The translations under genes were made by a program, and so were the position numbers. The notes beneath the pieces are model-generated. The model saw only the letters and a program-made list of their open reading frames with translations. It was not told where the DNA came from and did not search any database. Shown piece by piece: positions 27,501-41,131 of a stretch of DNA of 64,000 nt. Source of the DNA: Adiantum capillus-veneris (lineage: Eukaryota; Streptophyta; Polypodiopsida; Polypodiales; Pteridaceae). Position 1 is the first letter of the stretch; each line of letters begins with the position of its first letter. The DNA lies in assembly GCA_014529385.2 (NCBI GenBank), contig CM043955.1, positions 150,181,640 to 150,245,639 of the forward strand, read 5' to 3'.

Positions 27501-28569
27501 GGCAGGAGCTCTATTAAGGGTTTAATCCCTTTGTAAACTACTTCTTCTTTTGAAGTGCTAAAGCCATTGAGTGGCTGCTTTCCCGTGGATGTAGCCCACA
27601 TTGGATGAACCACGTATATCGTGTGTACTCTCTCTCTCTCTCTACTCTATAATCTCTTGTGTGTGAAATCTATCTCTCTCCATCAAGTAATCTACTCAAA
27701 TATCTATTTAGCTACGTCTTATTTCCTAACATTCCACTGTTGAGGCGGGAAGGTTGGCCAAGTACACCCAGGTTTCACTAAGAATAGGAGCCAGGAAGGC
27801 TTTGTTTGGTAGAACCCACAGTTGATGGTCAACTCCGAGAGATTCAATTTCTATTTGTCTTATTGGTAAGACAGGGAAAAGTTTAGATATTTTTGGTACC
27901 ATCTCAAGGAGGTTAACATCATTGAGTGAGCAAAGATTATTTTGAAATTCTTTCACTACTTCTAGTGTTGCACTATCTCGACAGAAAATGCCACCAGTTG
28001 GAGGGATGGAGGGGGTATTTGGGGTGCAGACAAACGAGGGGTTAAGCCCATAGAGTTTTCTAAGGAAGTTTGACAGCTCGGCTCCAAATGAGGAGAACAG
28101 GGCAAGCTCTTGCTGGTATTGTGAAGCAAGGACAGGAAGTTGGGCAATATATTGGGAAAGCAAATTAACACCTTCTAGGGGGTCTTTGTCCAATGTAGCC
28201 ATAATTTTTACCCAGTCATTAAATGACAACATATGCAAGACATATAGTTTTTTATCCAAGACAAGAGCTGAATCATAAATAAGTTGTGAAGCATCCAGAC
28301 TGCTAATACATCTGAGGACAAGAGAGGAGGCCACAGAGAGGGGCTCCGAGGTAAGTTACAATCCTTGAAATAAAGCAAGAGTCTGCAAAAACAGTGAGGT
28401 CAGGTTTACTTTTTCTTGCCATAGTATGTAATACATAATTTGGCTTTCCTAGCAAGGAAAGGTCTAGTTCTAGTAGCCAAGGCATTCTTTGGTGTATGGT
28501 CTTTAAGGTAAAGCTTAATCTGATCAAGAATCTTTGCATGATTCTCAGGGTTGTGATTAGTACTCATGC
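24553..28569 (-). pseudogene. Penelope-like element ORF with reverse transcriptase core
   Basis: The N-terminal two-thirds (28569-25820, interrupted by the solo LTR at 27025-27728) gives open frames without a known domain. From 25819 the RT core appears in order: KWLVVGLDKSSNYPTIMCK (fingers); LPVLVPPYKFHKHKFRWIS, like the family's K-x-HK...R-x-I block; TANITQCYENIPL (motif A, with Asn where the catalytic Asp belongs); CLGIPMGFSCSPLMCNIYLL (motif B, the G-x-P-M-G-x-x-x-S-P signature); FRYMDDLL (motif C); and IDLIYPHCLKI. An in-frame TAG after 25331, a frameshift at a T6 run near 24895 and another near 24800 break it. The K-x-HK, GIPMG and RYxDDL-YP combination marks the Penelope/telomerase-like RT group rather than LTR or LINE RTs. 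No GIY-YIG endonuclease was found. Inactive as read. Confidence 0.75.
27025..27728. mobile_element. Solo LTR inserted in the Penelope-like ORF
   Basis: The segment starts TGTAAGGCCC and ends TTTCCTA, with ACATT directly repeated at 27020-27024 and 27729-27733, consistent with a 5-bp target duplication. If one prefers the canonical TG...CA ends the LTR would run to 27731 (CCTAACA) and lose the perfect duplication. It has a TATA-like CCTATAAAAGG at 27416, GGCCGGTGG-rich short repeats at 27225-27310, and no internal region, so it is a solo LTR left by recombination. The Penelope-like coding sequence resumes on both sides with a frame change. Confidence 0.75.
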
Positions 28570-28860
28570 GAGCTGTCATTCTATAACGTGAGCAGTCCTA
28601 AAACAGAGGTGACATAAAAACTAGCAGATTGTCTATATTGTAAAGTATACTTGGTCCTGCAAACCTTCAACCGGCAAAGTCAGAGACTATGGTAGCTGTG
28701 AGCAGGGAACCAGAAAAAGAGTCTAAAAGGGGCCACCTAACATCAGTCTACCAATGAAGGATTTACAGACTGTGGGTCCAATTTAGAGCTCCATTCCTAA
28801 AATAATTTCCTAGGCCAGCATCCCGGTTTCCCCCAAAAAGAAGAAACCTTATGTATAGGA

Positions 28861-31506
<2,646 letters not shown>

Positions 31507-31639
31507 ATGGTATATGTTGTCCAGGAAACCAAAAAAAAATTTAAAACGACTAAGATGGTACATACAAGCGATTGTAAACGAATAGTGGACGAAGTTTCTA
31601 AACGGGACCTTTCACACGGTGATGAGGATTAATACCATG

Positions 31640-34600
31640 CTTCGAGGAGTGATGAAGTAGGGAATGATGCAAAAGATGAACTATCAAGTGGTTCCAAAAA
31701 TGAAAATTTAAAAAAAAAAAGATGAGCCAATTTTTTATGACCAAAACACAATATCTCATGCTCGTAGGAACAGATGATTGTGTTCGAAACAAAATCACCC
31801 AAAAAACCCTAGAAGCTGACAAGTTTTTGAGCAAATTAAACTCAAAGAAACAAAGCAAAGAAGAACTTAAAGTAAAGACTGAAAAACCACCAACAATGTC
31901 AAAAATTGAACGTAAAAGTGAATAGGAAAAGTTAAAACGTTGCGTTGAAGGAGGTTTGCACTATAGAAATGGAAAGTGAGGGAGACTCTAACTCACGAAA
32001 ATTTGATGCACCTTCTCATTATAAAAAATACACAATTCAAGACCGATGTATTATGGTGGAGCAACCGATGCAAGAACCTAAAGAACCAAGAACATCATAT
32101 GATGGTCCTGGGAACACAAAAAGGATTGATCTGGCGGAACAGGGGAAGAATCGAGACCAACCTACATAGCCACAAATCTTACCAAGGAAGAGGAACAATT
32201 GTTGATAGCTACCCTCAAATAATATAAAGATGTGTTTGCATGGTCTTTCAAAGATATGAAAAGAATAAATCCTAGTATTTATCAACACACGATACTCCTC
32301 TAGAGCGACGTTGAACCGTGCCAACAACGTCCTTACACTTATAATGAAACATTTGCAAAGAAAATCAAAGTGAAAATAGACAAACTGAAAGAGGCAGTGT
32401 TCATCTATGAGATAGAACACACGGAGTGGGTGTCACCAATTGTAGTGGTGTCTATAAAAAATGATAAATTATGAGTGTGCATAAATCTCAAATAGGGGAA
32501 CATTGCTACAATCAGAGACAACTATCCATTACACATCACGGATCATGTGATTAAAGAGTTGCTGGAAAGGAAGCCTATATCTTTCTCAATGGCTTTTCAG
32601 GGTATAAACAACTCACAATCAAGTTAGAGGATCAACACAAAACGGGCTTTGCTATAGAATAGGGTATATGTGCATATTGGGTAATGCCATTTGCTCTACC
32701 AATGCACCGGCCACATTCCAAAGGCTGATGAGTCATGCATTCAAGGAATATCCAACACAATTTTTAGAGATTTATATGGATGGCATGTGCGTGCATTCTC
32801 TCCACTGAAATGAATATGTTAAGCATTTAAAGGTCTTTGAAAAATGCAGAACGTATCATATTTACCTTAACCCTAAAAATTGTGTTTTCATGGTAAGACA
32901 GGGAAAGATTCTAAGACATATTGTGTCCAAAAATGGCATTTCTATTGACCTTGCAAAGATACAAGTGATTGTTGCTCTTCCAGGACCAACAAAATTTAGA
33001 GAGATAAATGAACATGTCAAGCATTTAAAGGTATTTGAGACATACAGAACGTATCGTATTTACTTTAACCCTAAAAAGTGTGTTTTCATGTCAAGATAGG
33101 GCAAGATTCTGGAACATATTGTGTCCAAAATTGGCATTTCTATTGACCTTGAAAAGATATAAGTGATTGTTGATCTTCCAAGACCAACAAAAGTTAGAGA
33201 GGTATAAGCCTTTATGGGTCATTGTGGATGTTATCGTAGATTCATTTAGATGTACGTGATCATTGCAAAACCTCTCTACGCACTCATCATTCATGAAGTT
33301 TGAATGGAATGAGAAATGTGAGAAAGTATTTCAACAATTGAAGCAGAGACTTATTTCTGCTCCAATTTTGAAAGCTCCTGACTGAAACAATATTTTCCGC
33401 GTCCATGTAGATGCATCGGCTTATGCTATTGGATGTATCTTGGCTCAACCTAGAGAAAAAAAAATCGATTTATAATATGTTACTCTAGTAGACAACTCAA
33501 TAACAGGGAACGGAATTATACGACCACAAAAAGAGAGGGCTTGGGAATTATCTATTCTGTAAAAAGTTTAGACATTATTTTCTCGCAACGAACAAGTTCT
33601 TATTCTTTGTGGATCATCACGCGTTATTGTATTTAGTGAAAAACCATGCAATATAGGTCACATTGTTCGATGTTTCCTAATATTGCTGGAATTTGATTTC
33701 ACTATGGTGGTAAAAACGGGACTACACACCAGAGAGCGGACCATTTATCACGAATGCTACATGGAGAATCTTCTTTAGGGATTGAATATGATTTGTCTCA
33801 CTCGTATCTCTTCAAAATCCATATGGTACCAAGGTGGAGCAAACAGGTTATATCATTTCTCACCGTTGGTTCGCTTCAAATTGAAAGACAACCATCAGTT
33901 ATCAAGCAATCTCGCAACTTAGTATTGATCACATGAAGGTTATATAAGCAAGGACAGGACAGGATACTCAAGTTGTGCATCGAGCCATTCAAAAAAGAGA
34001 TATATCTATAACAAGCTCATGTACAAACTACAAGCATTCATAATGCTAAAACGCAAACATATCAAAGAATGTTGCTACTTGGAGTGTGTTGGCCTCACAT
34101 GCAGAAAAGCGTCCGACAACTTTGTTAGCTCATGTGATGTTTGGACAATCAACAAGTCAATCGAGCATGCTACACTGTCCAGGATATCAATAGCACCCAA
34201 GTGAGCAAAGTACATTGTGGAGTACTTAGAGCAAGATGTTTTACCAGAGAACTTGAGCAAAGCCAGATTATGTTCGATTCAACAAGAAGCCATAAATTAT
34301 ATTATTATTGAAAACCACCTTTATCAAAAAGAACAACTTAAGAATTTGTGCTACAAAACATGAGTACCTGCCCATTCTTGAGCAAGCACACGCCGATCCA
34401 GTTGGAGCATACTTTTCAACAAACAAAATTGTAAAAGTGATACTCCTAACAGGAATCCAGTAGCCTACTCTATTGATGGATGTTGAATATTATGTGAGAC
34501 GATGTGATGCTTGCCAATGTACTAAAGTACCAACGTGACATGATGACATGCCACTGCGACCAATAATGGAAGCATGCACTTTTGCCAATGGGGAATAGAT

Positions 34601-34920
34601 TTTATAGGGCCTATCTCGCCACCGGCATATAGAACACATGCTCAATACATTATAGTGGCAATGGATTATTTGACCAAATGGGTCGAGGCTAAGGCAACAC
34701 AACAAAATGATGCCAGAACCACAACACAATTCTTGTACGAGAACATTTTCACGCAGTATGGCCTTCCAATTGAAATCGTGAGTGATCGGGACACTCATTT
34801 CCTCAATGACATGATTGACTATCTGTTGCATGAATTTATGGTGCTTCATTCTAAATCAACTCCATACCACCCTTAAGCCAAAGGACAAGCCAAGAGCACC
34901 AACTGCGAAGACGAAAACAA
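31640..34920 (+). pseudogene. Ty3/gypsy pol remnant (RT, RNase H, integrase)
   Basis: A decayed polyprotein can be followed in three frames. RT begins near 32230 (VFAWSFKDMKRINPSIYQHTI, then EWVSPIVVVSIKN, then a VCINLK-type block and IRDNYPLHITDHVI). The catalytic block has decayed to IYMDGM-like sequence near 32770. The thumb follows (KKCVFM, GKILRHIVSKNGISIDL), then RNase H near 33400 (HVDASAYAIGCILAQP) and connection or zinc-finger remnants to 34560. The integrase core at 34574-34876 has WGIDFIGPI, AMDYLTKWVEAKA, VSDRDTHF and STPYHP and stops before the third catalytic residue at about 34920. Many stops; inactive and truncated at both ends, with no LTRs found. RT carries a 195-bp tandem duplication. 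Confidence 0.85.
32811..33205 (+). repeat. 195-bp tandem duplication inside gypsy RT
   Basis: AATGAATATGTTAAGCATTT at 32811 and AATGAACATGTCAAGCATTT at 33006 begin two diverged copies of the RT thumb segment (VKHLKVF, NPKKCVFM, IVSKNGISIDL). Confidence 0.85.
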
Positions 34921-35063
34921 TTGAAAGCAGTGTGAGGACGAGCAACAGGGCGGTAGACTTGCCTGCGTTCGGCATTGATAGAAACATTGGCACGCAGCTA
35001 GAAGCAGGTTGTGGGATTTTTTTTTTTTAAAGTATAGAAGTAATCTACAAACAAATAAACAAG

Positions 35064-35126
35064 CATGATGAGTTGGTTAGCTTGACATCCCTTATGCATG
35101 TGGCGTTCGAGTTCGAATCTCAAAGG
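35064..35126 (+). ncRNA. tRNA-derived SINE head (candidate)
   Basis: A box-A-like segment GATGAGTTGGTTAGC at 35068 is followed about 30 bp later by GAGTTCGAATCTC, a good match to the polymerase III B box GGTTCGANTCC. There is no complete tRNA cloverleaf. A poly-A or simple-repeat tail was not identified. Confidence 0.4.
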
Positions 35127-35471
35127 GCTTCTTTAAATGTGCACTATCCTCAGAGGAGGGGATGAACGAATATGGGAAGATTCTGTGCAATAAATATGAA
35201 GCCTACCAGTATGTAAGTATGTAGGGGGTACTAGTTGGAGTAAATTCAAAAAAGAAGCCGAATCAAATTTTAATACCCCTGATCTGAAAAGCCAGAAAGT
35301 AGGAACATGGCGAAAGTGTGTGAGGTGGTCAGGATATTACGTGGGCAAAGGTAGCTGGAAGGAGCTCGCACATAGGTCACAGATGTTGCAAGAGCGCTGT
35401 GGTGGGAGGTTCAGCGGTAGGTATTTTTTAATGTTTGAAACTACGGACTGCACATCGAGCGTTCTTGTCGT

Positions 35472-35530
35472 CATGGTGTAGACTGGTGCCATTGGGAGTC
35501 GTCATCTCCATTGGCTAAGTTCGAATCTAC
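35472..35530 (+). ncRNA. Second tRNA-derived SINE head (candidate)
   Basis: GGTGTAGACTGGTGCC (A-box-like) precedes AAGTTCGAATCTAC (B-box-like) by about 30 bp. Spacing matches the first candidate, but the sequence between differs. Confidence 0.35.
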
Positions 35531-37130
35531 CTAACCTGCTGTATTGCGAAGCCTTCAGTAGAAAGCTTTGGACAGTAGAAATCCTCAGGGAGGGAAATGG
35601 AATCTACGAGAATCTGAGAATGAAACGAATATAATAATGGAGTTCCCAGTATTAGCCCTGCGGTTCTTACCTTTTGCCCAGCAGTCACACACCCTCGCCT
35701 TCAGACTTTCGCCCTTTGCCCTTCTTCTCCTAGCCCTCGTCTATTGCTTGGCCATTCTCCTTTTGCCCAAATCGTTATTCGCCATTTTCCATGATTTAAC
35801 GTGCCTTAGTTTAAGAAATTATCAAACGTGGCAATTGTTAAAACAAAATTAAACAAAATAAATAAAACGATGTGTCTTTAGGCTTCTTTCCAATTTGCAG
35901 TTCATTCATAACCAGTTGTCAGTGAAAACTTCCCTTGGCTGTTGCACAAACTACAAAGATCCCCAATTTGGCCCATCACCCATCCTCAACCGCCCTCTCT
36001 CCTTGTGGTTAGTGGCAGTGAATACACATGCCTAGGCAGAGATACAAATGTATTCCTTGTGAGGGTAATATTAGGATTCTTTGAATGTATCTAGGTGTGG
36101 AAATTACTGACCTATAGAATGTATGCTTTTGTGGGAAATCTACTCCTCTCAGGGACAGCTTGCAATCTCTGTGACTTAGTCATTCACTAAAAATTGTGAT
36201 CACCAAACAATATTGTTCTTACTCGAAATAAGGAGAAAAACCTCCTATCTGAGCAGGAATCCTCAGATTCTTCCTTTGGGGGTAGCAGTGAGAACAAGCC
36301 CAACTACAAGCCTAGTTTAGAGCAATTGTCTGATGCAAAAACTCGGATGAGGATTTGCCCCAATCTTCAACGGTTGCACCCGAAAAGGTGACAACTCTAC
36401 ATGTGCCTTAACCCATTTGATGCCCTCTCCACCATGCCACTGCTTATGGTATATCACCTACAAGTACCGAACCCATTACTAAAGGATATTTTCTCCCAGT
36501 AGCAATTGATACACCTTGGTCTCCACAATCTAGCACAGGTTGTTCTAACTAGCAATATTTCAAATGCTAAACTGTGTGCTTTGCTGATCGATTTTCCAAA
36601 TGACTCTTAAGGTGGAGGATGTCGGACGCGCTATGGGGATAATGAATGTGTCTGTATCTTTGTCTACCACAAAAACATTCTCCAATCTCTCCCCTAAGGA
36701 CACTAGTGCTCGCTAGGAGTTGTTGGCACACTCACATGCACAATATGTCAGAAACCAGCAACTCTACTCCATCTTACAGGATTACTTCTTACTGCATGCA
36801 CCTGACAAGGTAGTCGTTTCATCATCTGTGATGCATTTTTTTGTCTTTGCCACTGCATGCCCTACCCCTTTCACCACCCACTAATTAAGGTGCTGCAAGA
36901 CATGGCCAAACGATTTCGGACACGAAGAAAAGGGAAGGTAGAGAAGTTCAATTGCTATGCCACCCCCATTATGTATTGGATGGTTGAAAATATGCAAAAG
37001 ACAACACATGCTACCACTTGTATTTAGAGAGATGATGACAATCCGAAGCCAAGTCCATCAAAGAAGCCAAAAGGGAAGGCAATCCACACAAAAGGACAAA
37101 AGTATTTAAAGATTTAATAAAGAATTGTCG
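35531..37130. other. Unrecognised decayed sequence
   Basis: Between about 36200 and 37130 the plus strand has protein-like stretches separated by stops (for example SEQESSDSSFGGSSENKPNY). Their composition suggests old coding sequence, but no family could be assigned. Confidence 0.3.
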
Positions 37131-37164
37131 ACCTTACCTTTCTTGGAATCTTGGGTTAAATCTT

Positions 37165-38096
37165 ATGAGGTCCACGTTGCCTCTACCACTCCAAAAACTA
37201 TTACATTGTCCACTTGCTTTGCCACCTCTACATTTACTCCACCCATTGTCAGTGTTACGGACACACACCCCATTTACCCCAATAGTACCACCTACTACTA
37301 GCTTGCCTCCTACAACTTCAGAGGCACCTAACTCAAGGCAAGGTGACCCATATGTCAACGTTTGGGCACATGTTGACAGACTTTTGGATGTAGATAGAAA
37401 ATCACTTTAGAGTATTGTACATATAGCGCTCACTTTGCAGGGTACCCATGATTTGCATCATACAATGTATGAAAATATGCAAAAGGAAGTTCACATCTAG
37501 AAATCAATGGACAAGGATGTGCACAGACCCAAGATTGCATAAGAATTCTCAATGGTCAGAACTTTACATATGCAACTAAAAGAGGCAAATGATATGGCAA
37601 CTATCAAGAGCTTCTCTACATAGTCGTTCAAGTGTGTCCTTCCTACACCCATGCACATTCCATAGCAATTTTGAAGTCACTTCCATCCCCGATTGTTGTC
37701 CCTTCAAGTAGTATTAGTGTTGCTGCAGTGACAATCCAAGAGCATGCATCAATAAATAATTGAGTGGGTTCACAAGGCACAGAGAAGCCTGCAATTATAG
37801 AGTCTTTGCATCCAATGTCGACTTCATCTCAATTTCGAGGACCATCGGTAGCCTCACTCTCCCAACCACCCTCATCACATTATGCTTCACTTTATAGTGG
37901 CTTTGTCGGCTATCTGCCATCCGCTGCTCCATCATTTCACACTACTCTACCTGCTGCTCATGGGGCCAGGGTCGGTGTGCCATACCCGATGTACCCTCCT
38001 CTAGGATATGGCCACTATCCTCCACCATACGCTTGGTCTCCATTTCCATACCCCCCCATCTATCTATCCCTACCTCTATTGTCAGAGCACCAGTAG
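37165..38096 (+). pseudogene. Pro/Ser/Tyr-rich broken ORF, function unknown
   Basis: The 5' part (37165-37410) is Pro/Thr/Leu-rich. The last part (37764-38096) opens with MGSQGTEKPAIIESLHPM and ends in a Pro/Tyr-rich tail (YPMYPPLGYGHYPPPYAW). The two are separated by about 350 bp with several stops. The tail looks like a disordered, low-complexity domain. It could be a gag-like or transposon accessory protein, or a decayed host gene; nothing decides. Confidence 0.3.
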
Positions 38097-38363
38097 ACAG
38101 CTGCCTATGGGTGTCTTCACCCCTCGAGGGAGGATCACTATGTATAAATTGTGTGTATCACGTGCATTCAACGACTATTTATAAAACTCCTTATCAGTAA
38201 AGTTTTGACAAACAAAATACACCCTTTTTCTATTCAGGGTTGTGTAATTTTTTTTCCGATTCCATTTTAGGGTTCCATTTTTAATGTGAAAATGTTAGAA
38301 AAAATGAAATTTAATAGCCCCTTCTGCTACACTCACATGATAGTCACATGATTATTAAGTGAT

Positions 38364-38388
38364 CCCCCCCCCCCCCCCCCCCCCCCCC
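38364..38388. repeat. Poly(C) tract, 25 bases
   Basis: Uninterrupted C run. Several similar G/C homopolymers occur in the window. Confidence 0.97.
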
Positions 38389-38389
38389 A

Positions 38390-39250
38390 AGCTTCACTCC
38401 ATCCAGTGTACATACCCACAATAGTGCTCTTTCATATTTACAATACCACCACTCTCTAAAACGGTGAGTGGTCTTATGCCGGGAAACCTGTAGGTGGGCT
38501 TGCATGGAAAAGACAATTATGTTTGTCGTGGACTCACACTGGGTAGACTTTTGCCTAGATAGTGACATGTGGCAAGAGTGGTGCTCTACATGACACCATG
38601 GCCAATTATTCGCCGCCATAGTTCGGAGATGGGTGCATTTGGACTGTCAAGGATCTTTGAGTTATCCGCTGGCTACCCTTTTTATATATATTCTCATATT
38701 TGTTTAGTTCAGGTATCTATTCTAGATGGTTTATGAATCTTGAGTCCAGCTTCTTGTGTTCAGTCTATTACCACAGATCTGCACTCTCCCTGCACATTGG
38801 AGCTTTGACACCCCCATTGTACCTGTGAGTCTCGGACTTGCTTAGTGTGTTGTCAACCAGAGTCTGTACTGGTTTATATGAGTTAGTCGAGTCCCATGTT
38901 GTTCAGAGTCTACTATTGAGTCATTTGAGTTTGCTTTGTTGTTCCATTGTTTACCATGTTTCCATTCTGTTGGAGTGAGGTTTCATGCACATGCACGGAG
39001 AAGCACCCATTGTAGAGAGCACGACACACTATTCCTGCTACATTTGCGCATGTAAATGGTCAAGAATGACTTCACAAAAAAGAATTACTCATTGATATCT
39101 TTGATCTCAGAAAAAAAAAAGTCCAAGCCACTAGCTAGGATGCCCCAAGCTTATTTTTCTGTTTTGACTGCACCAATGTGAGGATGAATGGTGCACTTGA
39201 CAAACAATGCAATCAATGCATACACCTACGTATCTCTACTATTCAACAAC
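38390..39250. other. No gene recognised
   Basis: No open frame, repeat end or RNA signal could be supported. Confidence 0.4.
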
Positions 39251-39251
39251 C

Positions 39252-39484
39252 CTATTCAGCCATGGGTAAAACATCAGTAGCAGTAGGAGTAGAAGTGCTA
39301 GAACATGCAACATCCTCAGAACATGTATCCATAGAAGCTGGGCATACATCATAACCTTTAACATTGGTGCATAAACCCTTGGAAATGAGTACATGTTGTA
39401 TCATGTAAGCCCACAATGGATAATTGTCTCCATCCAGTTTGTCATCATCAAACAACATCTTGAAAACATCATTGCTCTCAGCCA
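39252..39484 (-). pseudogene. Ty1/copia gag N-terminal fragment
   Basis: Minus-strand ATG at 39484 gives MAESNDVFKMLFDDDKLDGD and then NYPLWAYMIQHVLISKG, the same gag start as at 18061 and 53833. The frame is cut off after about 75 codons. The PBS (39831-39842) and LTR (39845 onward) of the same copy lie upstream on the minus strand. Confidence 0.75.
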
Positions 39485-39830
39485 TAGTGAAAGACTGAAC
39501 TTGATATAAAAAATGCACAAACTGAGTAGAAATGGAAAGAAAATTATACGTGCTATATAGCACAACCATAGTAGACTATCAAAGACCTATTATACAAATA
39601 TTTTTGGTGGAATAAATTATGTGAAAAGGGACAAAATTGCCTGTGTAGTACTTGTAGTGGAAATGGAGGCCAAAACGAACCTAAATCAAAATTATAAGCG
39701 CATCGAGATCCATGAGTCTTTCCAAATTATAAGTCGACTAGATGACACTCTACAAAGCTCACCAAAATTGGAGAAAGTGAGCATTAGGGTGCTAGCGACG
39801 TTGGCGACTCTGCTTAGGAGGACACAACCT

Positions 39831-39842
39831 CCTTTGATACCA
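39831..39842 (-). promoter_or_regulatory. Primer-binding site of the copia fragment
   Basis: CCTTTGATACCA is the reverse complement of TGGTATCAAAGG, a close variant of the tRNA-iMet PBS, two bases from the LTR end. Confidence 0.7.
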
Positions 39843-39844
39843 AT

Positions 39845-40100
39845 TGTTGGAGTTAGGGTTGTAGGAATGCACACACAACTTGTAGATGGAGAAGAAGCTC
39901 AATGCACACAACAAAATAAATACTACTAAGTGTGCGAATACAAAATAAGATAGCCTACGAGTAATAGGCATATATCTAAAACACGGGTAGAAAAAACCTC
40001 TTAGTGAGAAAAAAATTCTCGGATGGTCCTAAGTGTGTTCACACATATCACTACCATATACATGGTAACAAATATAGCTTTGACATGTTTTTGCATATAG
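39845..40100 (-). repeat. Copia LTR of the 17409/40861 family
   Basis: Starts TGTTGGAGTTAGGGTTG on the plus strand and contains CCTAAGTGTGTTCACACATA, as in the other copies. The far end is unclear. Confidence 0.6.
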
Positions 40101-40323
40101 CAACAAGAAAAACTTCATGAGTACAAGTAGTAATTATTGTCAATTTACATCATTTTAGCCAAGAAAACTTTGTGTCTCCCTATATACAACAACATAAAAC
40201 ACAACAACACAAGCAAAGTCTATTGGTGCTCTAGACTTTTGATTGCTCTTGGCCCATTGACATGACTTCTAAAGTCTACAAATGAGTTGAGATTTACCTT
40301 CTACTAGTGTGGCCGCCTTCAGT

Positions 40324-40325
<2 letters not shown>

Positions 40326-40402
<77 letters not shown>
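40326..40402. repeat. (CT)n microsatellite
   Basis: 77-bp uninterrupted CT run. Confidence 0.97.
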
Positions 40403-40408
<6 letters not shown>

Positions 40409-40842
40409 CCACCTGTGTTTTCGGGTTGCCAAGGCACACCGGTCAAACTCAACCGCTTGCGACATGTGTCGGGGGGGCAAGATAGAGAAATCCCTCTCTT
40501 AAAGAATCTATTTTTAAATATAGACACAACGAACTCACCGTAGTGAGTACTCATACACAACACTTATGCAGGCACGCACACCTTGAATGAAGCTATTTGT
40601 AATGTTTTCTTCCCACCTACACACATATATTAACACTTAAATCTGAGCACACATACATAGAAACAAAGCACAAAGGATTACAAAGAAAATGGATGCATTA
40701 CATACAACTTGAACTAGTGCATATATAAACATCTACAAAAAAATTTAAAGACAATTGCCTTTAAAAACATCAAGCGCACTTTCAGCTCATGGGAGAACAA
40801 ATTTCACGCTTTTATGTGTGTGCGTGCGTGCGTGTGTGTGTG

Positions 40843-40860
40843 TGGGGGGGGGGGGGGGGG
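40843..40860. repeat. Poly(G) tract abutting a copia LTR
   Basis: 18 G residues end exactly where TGTTGTTAGAATTAGGG, the LTR end, begins. Confidence 0.9.
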
Positions 40861-41105
40861 TGTTGTTAGAATTAGGGTTGCAAGAAAACACACATCTTGG
40901 AGAAGACAAACGAAGCTCAAGGCACACAACAAAAAGTATATTATTTAGTGTACAATGGAAAGATGAGATAGCCATGGGCGTATCTACAATGCATGGGGGG
41001 GGGGAAACTCCTAGTGAGGGAAAAAATTCTCCGGCGGTCCTAAGTGTGTTCACACACATCACTACCACATGTATGCGGTGAACGAGAGATGGCACATAGA
41101 GTATA
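40861..41105 (-). repeat. 3' LTR of the interrupted copia element
   Basis: TGTTGTTAGAATTAGGG on the plus strand begins an LTR related to 39845 and 17409 (shared CCTAAGTGTGTTCACACACA). It lies just beyond the end of the RNase H frame on the minus strand. No 5' LTR is left for this element; its other end is lost in the microsatellites at 53881. Confidence 0.65.
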
Positions 41106-41131
41106 GGAAAGCATGCCCTGTGAGGACATGA

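Noticed and set aside
35064-35126. Functional tRNA gene
   Set aside because: B box present, but no acceptor stem or full cloverleaf could be formed.
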